Of a stretch of DNA of 64,000 nt, positions 56,766 through 64,000 are shown in pieces. A model generated the notes under the pieces. That model searched no databases. It was given only the letters and a program-made list of their open reading frames with translations, and was not told the origin of the DNA. The position numbers and the translations under genes were made by a program. How positions within the stretch are numbered: position 1 is the stretch's first letter; each line of letters begins with the position of its first letter. This stretch comes from Diogma glabrata (lineage: Eukaryota; Arthropoda; Insecta; Diptera; Cylindrotomidae), in NCBI GenBank assembly GCA_963693315.1, contig OY856188.1, positions 195,434,322 to 195,498,321 on the forward strand. The letters run 5' to 3'.

Positions 56766-57350
56766 GAATCAAAAGAATCGAGAGTAAAATTATTTACAAT
56801 ATATTATCATTAATATCGCAAAATTTATATCAAACTCAAAAATACAAACTTTTTTGACAAACGTATAATGCAATAATCTAGTTTTCGGTCTCACATACTT
56901 ATTTCAATACTTGACGATTTTTTGGACACACTTCCGGTACAGTTATCGAACACACCGTCCTTTGGACTCTCACCATTAAGTATACCTATTTCTAGAAACA
57001 AAAATGTTTGAAATCCCTCCCGCGGCTTTCTAGATTTCGTTGGTTGTGACGGCCGGCAGAGATAATTTTTTTTGCTTTTTTAGAATCGTTAAGACCAAAA
57101 ACGTCGTGAAATGCGAAAAAAAATAGTAGGATGAAACCCAGTAGAAAAGGAGGAGAATATAATAAAAATGAAAGGAGAATAATTTACGGACGATTTGAGG
57201 TCGGGAAGGGGAAGGGGTGAGTTTTTAAGGGTAAAAAACGGTTTATCTCGATTTCCAGCAAAACTAAAAGTCCCATGGAAAAAAGTTGCATAGCAAAAAT
57301 GTAGGTAATAAAAAGATCTAAAACTTTTGAGCTAACACTTTTTTCACAGA
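56766..57350. other. Gene-free stretch before the ClC pseudogene
   Basis: No exon recognised; ends in the acceptor TTTTTTCACAG of the first visible ClC exon. Confidence 0.4.
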
Positions 57351-58708
57351 AAAACGCGATTTTGTTGTTGGTGGGGCAGCAGCTGATGTTTCAGCTGCTT
57401 TTGGTGCCCCAATCGGTGGTGTGTTATTTTCTTTAGAAGAAGCAGCATGTTTTTGGAATCAAAGTTTAATATGGCGGACATTATTTGCATCGGTTGTTAG
57501 TTCGTTTACGTTGAGCATTGTTTTATCAACGTATATAATGGGATGAGCACATTTCGTTATCCTGGATTATTTAACTTAGGTGAATTTGAACCACTTCCGT
57601 TTCAATACTATGAGTTGCCAATATTTATGGTAATGGGTGGTATTGGTGGAATACCTGTAGAAGTGTGGAATTCAATCAACATAAATTTAAATATTTTACG
57701 AAAAGTTTATATTAGACCAAAATGGACGAAATTAGTTGAAGCTATTTTGATATCAGCGATAAGTGCCACATTGGCTTGTTCCATGACGTATGCTATAAAT
57801 GGTTGTTGACCATTAGAACAGGATCCCACTAAATTTCCCGTACAACTATTTTGTGAGGATACTGAATATAATGCAGCAGCAGAGCTGTGGTTTCAAACAT
57901 CTGAATCAAGTGTTAAATCATAATTTCATGATCCACCCGGCTCACATAAAATTTCAACACTTACAATATTCCTCATAATGTATTATCTTTTGTCATGTAT
58001 CACATTTGGAATTAATGTCTCTTTAGGAATTTTTGTCTATGTTAACGTTATTAGTATGTCTAACGTTATTAGTAGGTGCAACATGGGGACGTCTTTTAGC
58101 AATGATAGGATTTAATTTTATTCCAGGTGCCGTAAGTATTTTGAATTTCACATATGCGCAACAAAATTTACTATTTTAATTTTAAGGGAATTTCATCCTA
58201 GGAAATATGCATTAATCGGAGCAGCATCTCAATTAGGAGGAGTTTTGAGGATGAATATTAGTCTTAGTGTTATTTTAATTGAAACAAAGGGAAATATAAC
58301 GTTTGCTTTGCCTTTAATTATTGCTTTAACAACAGCGAAATGGGTAGGAGATTATTTCAATGAGGGAATCTAAGAAACACATATTTTGTTAGCAAAAGTC
58401 CCAATATGGCAATATTGTCATTGTCATTGCCATTGTCTAAAAAGTATAATTTAATGACCGCAGCAGAAATAATGAGTACTCCAATTGTATGTATTAATAT
58501 TAAAGAAAAGGCGTCCTACATATATGATATGTTGAAGAAATATCCGCATAATGGTTTTCCCGTAGTAGATGGAAAGCGTTAGTATTATTGAAAAAAAACA
58601 TTGAATTGAATTTATACTTTATTTTAAATGGTTTTCTTTTGCAGGGTCGTAATCGTCTCGTGGTCTTATGTTTAGAACACAAGTAGTTATTATTTTAAAT
58701 ATTATATT

Positions 58709-58831
58709 TTCCTACAAGAGATGAAAACATTGTTTTTTTCGTGAGTAAACATTTGTTCACGAGACGCGCTAGCGTCGAGTGAGACATGTTTACGAACGAA
58801 AAACGTTTTTATCTCGCATAGGAAATTTTTT
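58709..58831. mobile_element. Hairpin MITE in the ClC pseudogene
   Basis: TTCCTACAAGAGATGAAAAC ... GTGAGTAAACATTTGTTCAC pairs with the inverse on the right (GACATGTTTACGAACGAAAA ... TATCTCGCATAGGAAA) around the centre GCGCTAGCG. Flanking sequence is related to 24095-24215. Confidence 0.8.
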
Positions 58832-58977
58832 CTATGATTCTAATATATAATCGATATTTACTATAAATTATAAAGTTATAAATCGACAACAAAACATTCA
58901 AAATTCATATTCTATTTTTTCATGGTTACGTTGTTTAAAATACTTTGTTAAATTATACTGTTAAATTATACTATACT

Positions 58978-59198
58978 TCTTTGTCCGAACTGCGTACAAA
59001 TGGAACAGTTTGCCGGAACACTTAGTCTCAGGTGGCTTCAACCCACAGATGTTTAAAAAAAGCGTTAATCTACACCTCAGAACGCCAGTTGTTGTGGGAC
59101 CCAGGTCTAGACCTAGGTCTTAAAAGGTATTTACGTGTTGTTGTGACACATATTCTAAACCCTATTACACAACACATTTTATTAAAAAAAAAAAAAAA
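58978..59198 (+). mobile_element. 5'-truncated LINE 3' end with poly(A) tail
   Basis: The C-terminal text RTAYKWNSLPEHLVSGGFNP and the 3' untranslated part (GTTGTGGGACCCAGG, GGTCTTAAAAGGTATTTACG, ACACATATTCTAAACCC) match 4755-4935 of the LINE at 1951-4935. It ends in 17-18 A residues (59181-59198). Short 3' copies of this kind are usual for target-primed insertion. It lies in the last intron of the ClC relic. Confidence 0.85.
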
Positions 59199-60008
59199 AA
59201 ATATGAAAAACCATAGCAACTATAATTTGTTATTTTTTTTCCACTAGTGAGTTTACTTTTCGCATAGAAAAAATAGTTGGTTGGATGAAAAACATAATTT
59301 ATGGAAAAATGATGTTACGATTGAAAAATTCCGAAACGAATATTCTCGTTTCCCATCAATAAAAAGTTTAAAATTGGATGAAGAGAAATTAGATTACACA
59401 GTTAATTCTGAAATGTTCATGAATTCATCACTAAGATGTGTATTAAATACGGATAGTGTACAAAGAGTTTTTCAAAATTTTTGTGTTCTTGGTTTACGGC
59501 ATATGATGGTGCTGACTTGGATAATGGGGTGGAAGGTATTATAACACGAAAAGATTTTAGACGTCATTGAATGGTTTTATTATTTAAGATATTTTATTTT
59601 AAATGCTTTTGTTTATTTTAAATATGTTTTCATATGAATTACGATTTTGTTATTGATATTGTTTATTGTGTGACTTATTATTCAAATATGTTCGACAATT
59701 GTTTGTTTTACTTTAATTATTAAATGTTTATATATTGTATAGAAGTAGTCGAGTAAAATTAGGTTTTTACTTCTAAGTCCTCAGGGACAGCTCCGATTTT
59801 GTTGATTTTTTTTTACAAAATGTGTGTTTTTATATATTATTTGAAATCAGAAACATTACAATGTGCGCAATTAAATATTTGTATTGTTTAAATAATAAAA
59901 ACATAATTTATGAAGAGAAAAAATTTTGTTACGGTATTTATTAACTTTTAAATAGTATAAGTTAAAAAATTTGTTTTTTTTTTCATTTTTAATTTTTAAA
60001 AGCTTTAA

Positions 60009-60455
60009 ATTAATTCAGTAAATTATTTGTGATGTAACATCACCCCGATGGAAAATCTCCCATCAAGAATAATATAAGAACTGAATCTAAAAAATTATGG
60101 TGCAAATTATGAAACTTTTTGCAATCCATACAATTTTAGAGCGATCTAGTTTCGAACCAATGAGAAAATTTTTAAACTTTAAAAAAGTTTATCATTCTCA
60201 TCAGGGCTAGCCGACTAGATAAACTCTACCAAAAAATGTTAACGCTAATGATTATAAACCAAAAATTAGGTTACAACTCTAGCGAAGTGTAAAAACTAAA
60301 AATTTACATAAACATACATTTAATAAATTCAGGTTTAGTCAATTAATTTCTCTGGTGATCACTGTTTTGTTATACTCTAGATTTTCTAGTATTGAATAAA
60401 AAAATTGTATCTGTGAGAAGAAGATGACTAGTCTTCACTTGTGTCTATTGACACA
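60009..60455. repeat. 450-bp dispersed repeat, second copy
   Basis: Same direction and closely similar to 18361-18811, including the terminal GTGTCTATTGACAC hairpin. It is nested inside the element at 59746-62330. Confidence 0.9.
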
Positions 60456-60459
60456 TGAT

Positions 60460-60583
60460 CATAATTTTTGGTTTATAATCATTAGCGTTAACATTTTTTG
60501 GTAGAGTTTATCTAGTCGGCTAGCCCTGATGAGAATGATAAACTTTTTTAAAGTTTAAAAATTTTCTCATTGGTTCGAAACTA
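60460..60583. repeat. Inverted partial copy of the 450-bp repeat
   Basis: ATTTTTGGTTTATAATCATT to ATTGGTTCGAAACTAG is the near-exact inverse of 60145-60270, so the two can pair into a 125-bp stem with a 190-bp loop. The intron copy at 18361-18811 lacks this inverted part. Confidence 0.9.
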
Positions 60584-62330
60584 GCTTTAAATTATTCGTA
60601 AGAAAAAAATTGTAAACAATTATTTATAAATGATTTTGTATTTATTTTACATTTAAATATGATAATATATAATTCTAAATTCAGAAAATTCGATAATTTT
60701 AATTCGATGATTAAAGTGCAAAGAAGTCCCCATATAATGAATAAGCGTTTCCATAATCCCACAAAAAAAAAAATAAAGTCCTATTTTCATCTAATTTAAA
60801 TTATATGAGTTGAACATGTATGATTCATAGTAACATAACTCTCTCAATTTTAAAGTTACAACTTCCATTAAAAATTCGATTTATAGGTATTTTCAAGGCT
60901 ATAAGATGATATATATTCCAACATGCCTAAACCCTTCACCTTCAAATTGTTAAGGGTTGAACGACTCAAAAGGAGTGATCCGTGCACTATAATGTAAACT
61001 TGAAACAGTTATATCTTTGGTATTTTTTATCCCACAGAAAACAAAATAAAACCAATTTTTGGTTAAAAGAAACCTACGTTTTTGTCTGGAGTAGTTTTTT
61101 ACGTATATTTGTTAGTTTTAGAGTTATTTTGAACAGAAGGTACTCTCTTAGGAAATTTGAAAATTCATTTTTCATTATTATCAAACTTTTTTCGGAAAAT
61201 ACGTATTCTAATCTAGCTAAACTTCTGGATCACATAGGTAACACTAAAATACAGCCAGTTGTAAAGGGGCTATGCTCAATAATATAAATTCTATTGGGAA
61301 TGACGGAGAATTTAACGCTGAGTTTCTATTTTGAATTCGGGCATCTAGACTTGGTTTTTCGCCATCGTAACTTGTTTTTTTTAATGCAAACGACTTGAAC
61401 TAGTGGCCATTTTAAGGGTCTTTCCAATCATTACAAAAAGGTATGACAGTTTTGTCCGAAAAATGCATTGCTTTTCCGTTATTTAACGTTGAATTCTTCG
61501 AACCAAGTCGTTAAGAAAATGTATCGTCATTGAGCTATAACTTGCTTCATTTTGGGCCTACAACCCTCATAAAAACAACAAAAACTCTTCGTTTTTTTGA
61601 GTTTCATTTTTGTTGATTACCAAATTTTTGATAGAACGCTAAGTTTAAGAGTTATTTTCGAAAAACTTTCAAGAACCATGCATTTTTCAACGAACAATAT
61701 AAGTTTTCAATCGCGAATAACTCAAAAAATATTGATCTATCGAAAAAACCTTATACAACATTTTATACTTAAAATGTGTCCTTTTATCTATTTTTGGGGT
61801 TACTTTGAGTGAAAAATATTCCGCCCTCGAGAAGGGGGGGAATCCACCCCAGGATATAGGGGCACATCAGCACTATGCCACTCTCGTTCCTTGAGCCATT
61901 CCTAAACTACTCACCAAATTTCATGTTAATCGGACAAGGTTCAAAGAATTCGGAGCGGAAAACGTGTCTGTTCGTAAAACTCAGCGAAGTCTCTATTAAA
62001 ATGACAAATGTATACAGAAGTTAGACATAGCGTGTATATATTTTGCTACTTTTATAATACCATATTTTTATGTTATTATTAAATGAAATTTTCTATAAAT
62101 TTGAACTTAACAATTCTTTTATTGCATAAATTTTGTTAAAAAAATAATTTGTTCATAAATTTTGTTTATATTGTTTAAACAATATAAACATTTAATTGCG
62201 CACATTGTAATGTTTCTGATTTCAAACAATATATAAAAACACACATTTAAAAAAAAAAAATCATCAAAATCGGAGCTGTCCCTGAGGACTTAGAAGTTTT
62301 ACGCATTTCGAAGCTAATTTTACTCGACTA

Positions 62331-64000
62331 AAGCGGAAGACACTACTTGGCGAAACATAATAATAATATGAAATATTTAATAATATTAAATTTTAAAAAT
62401 ACTCCTTGTTTTAGTTGGCAAAAAAAATTGTTTTGTTCTTCCTTCAGTTATTGTGACAACATGGTCAATTTCAGTCATTGCTCTGCTAATATCTTATGGT
62501 AAAAATATTTATGACCTTTTCTTCTACTTGTGCCAAACTTTTAACTTTTTGCTATTACTTGCGCCAAACTATATTGCTACTAAAATTTGAGGATAGATAT
62601 ATGTTTCTAATACGTTTATACCAATTACGATGAATCAGCAAGGTGTAAGTTGTTTACATCTCCTATTATAAAATTAGTAGAAGAAACTAAATAAAGAAAT
62701 TAATTTTTTCTATAGTAACTGTTAAAACGTGCTATTATCAACTAAAACTAGAGGGAAAAATAGCACTTTACCATCAAGGGTAGATAAAGTAGTACTTTAA
62801 CAGCAAGGGTAGATAAAGTATTTTGATATAAGTATTTTGCTGTTGATATTGTTCAAGTTTTTCCATTTTTGAGAGCACAGATATTCACTTTGATGTACCA
62901 TCCGTGATTTTTCAGGTAATTCAAAATTTCAATTGCCTCTGACGTCTCCTCTTCCATATCAGAAGGCAGTTTTGTCGCAATTGACTTTTATATTTATAGA
63001 TACCTACGGCATCTATTTTCCAAGGGTTTTCAATTTTGGTTAACTAATGAATGATACAGGAATGTACGGACTAAAACGTGGACTATAACAAGGAAAAGAT
63101 TTTTAAAGACAAATTAGTGATTTAATTGGTCATATTGACCACAAAATTCCACAAATTATAATTTTATATATTTATATATTTATATAAAGAAAAGCACAAA
63201 AAAATAAACTTAACTTATGAGTTGCGTTCATTGTTTAGTTGATTGTTGAAATGTTGGTAGCGACTTTCGTGTATGTCGTGTATGTTTAGCTAATTTCATA
63301 ATTCCATACGATCCTGCATACCTAAATTGTTTACCTTTCAAAACTTTTGCTAATTTTGCTTTGGGTTTATATATATATATGAGCAATTTCACAAAGATTC
63401 AACATCGTTTTGACTTGACCCCTTTTAATTTTGATTATTTTTTGTTTATAGATAGTCTTTGATAAATAAAAAATACAAGTTCTCTTAGAATTTTTTTTTT
63501 CGACCAGGGGTCTTCACAGGGTGCCCCTCAATTTTTGTCATTTTGTGATGTGAGTGCATTTTGACGAGCGATTGTAGAAAAACTACTCAATCGATTTTCA
63601 TAAATGATATGTCGTTGAATAGGTATTAGAACAAAGTGCTTAAAAATGTACACTGTTAATTTTTTGAAATAATTTTTAACGGTGTAACATAAGAAAAAAA
63701 TGGTGTAATTGAAAAAAAGATGGCACTAACTTTTTTTTTTTTTTTTTTAAACTAAATTGAAGCTTATTTTATATCTAACAACTTGAGAAAGTTTAGGACT
63801 AGTATCATTTTTTGTTTTAGAGAAAAAATTCGTTGTGCATATGACTGTCGGGAATCAGTTTTTTTTTTGTTCTGAAGAAAAAATATAAAAATGGCGATTT
63901 TTAGATTCAAATTTTTTTTTTATGTTAAATATCAAATATTTTATTATTAAATGAACTTTTTAAAAGCAATTTCAGTCAAGTTCAGCAAAATTTTGCGGCA
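62331..64000. other. Gene-free right edge
   Basis: At 62741-62825 a short tandem repeat is built on AAGGGTAGATAAAGTA (two copies). At about 62409-62510 one frame reads FVLPSVIVTTWSISVIALLI with AG/GT borders nearby and might be a membrane-protein exon, but this is weak. The last 500 bp are T-rich low-complexity sequence. Confidence 0.35.

Larger units (their letters stand above)
57351..59570 (+). pseudogene. ClC-7-like chloride/proton exchanger gene, unprocessed and broken
   Basis: Translated pieces in three frames follow ClC-7 in order: [20 protein letters not shown] and [20 protein letters not shown] (includes the SLEE motif carrying the proton glutamate), [83 protein letters not shown], then the first CBS domain (AEIMSTPIVCIN, VVDGK, GRNRLVVLCLEHK) and the second CBS domain at 59268-59570 (MFMNSSLRCV, VFQNFCVLGLRHMMV, VEGIITRKDFRRH and a stop). 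Breaks: a frame change with TGA near 57542, in-frame TGA near 57807, TAA near 57922, a small duplication near 58040-58075, TAA near 58371 and a frame change near 59510. Splice-like introns at about 58132-58187 and 58578-58644 are kept, so it is not a retrocopy. The family moves Cl- and H+ in lysosomes. The gating GKEGP exon and all upstream exons are absent. Confidence 0.85.
59746..62330. mobile_element. 2.6-kb element with about 190-bp terminal inverted repeats
   Basis: Left end TAGTCGAGTAAAATTAG and right end CTAATTTTACTCGACTA are exact inverses; inside, AAGTCCTCAGGGACAGCTCC (59777) and GGAGCTGTCCCTGAGGACTT (62272), then AATGTGCGCAATTAAATATT and its inverse near 62195, extend the arms to about 59935 and 62140. 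Both sides are flanked by AAG (59743-59745 and 62331-62333), or alternatively the terminal TA is the duplication. No transposase was seen; the interior holds the repeats at 60009-60583 and repetitive AT-rich sequence with no ORF of known type. Confidence 0.85.

Overview
The window looks like AT-rich insect nuclear DNA: spliced genes with GT-AG introns (some only 54-63 bp), an animal nose-resistant-to-fluoxetine type acyltransferase, a lysosomal ClC-7 type chloride transporter relic, and very many eukaryotic transposons. No bacterial operons, rRNA or CRISPR are visible. The order of insect cannot be fixed from this window. All homology statements are from reading translated motifs; no database search was run.

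Layout. 1-9 kb is a graveyard of transposons: a decayed Ty3/Gypsy pol (101-1512), a CR1-like LINE (1951-4935), a hAT-type transposase (5031-6295), a small LINE piece and a Crypton-type tyrosine recombinase on the minus strand (7443-8733), flanked by 25-bp inverted repeats. 10.8-26.2 kb holds the only apparently intact host gene, five exons encoding the last 546 residues of an NRF6-like membrane acyltransferase. Its 10.8-kb intron carries a tRNA-Lys-like SINE, a 4.4-kb hAT element with perfect 8-bp target duplications, a 2.0-kb TA-flanked element nested in that, and several repeat families. 26.6-34.9 kb holds two more LINE relics, a second Crypton fragment and small inverted-repeat elements.

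The most informative locus is 35.2-46.1 kb. A DNA transposon with about 625-bp terminal inverted repeats, 6-bp target duplications and an intact two-exon 322-codon ORF has been split inside one arm by a very young 8.0-kb LTR retrotransposon on the minus strand. The undisturbed opposite arm keeps the empty insertion site, so all boundaries can be read to the base. The LTR element has 1691-bp nearly identical LTRs, a gag-like ORF, no visible pol, and a ladder of 49-51 bp units at the LTR/primer-binding-site junction.

46-57 kb contains two LINE fragments, a 9-mer minisatellite, a 1.13-kb (ATAAC)n satellite and a MITE. 57.3-59.6 kb is an unprocessed, broken ClC-7 type gene with introns retained and a LINE 3' end inserted. 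59.7-62.3 kb is another long-TIR element that contains a repeat also present in the acyltransferase intron. The rest is AT-rich DNA in which nothing was recognised.
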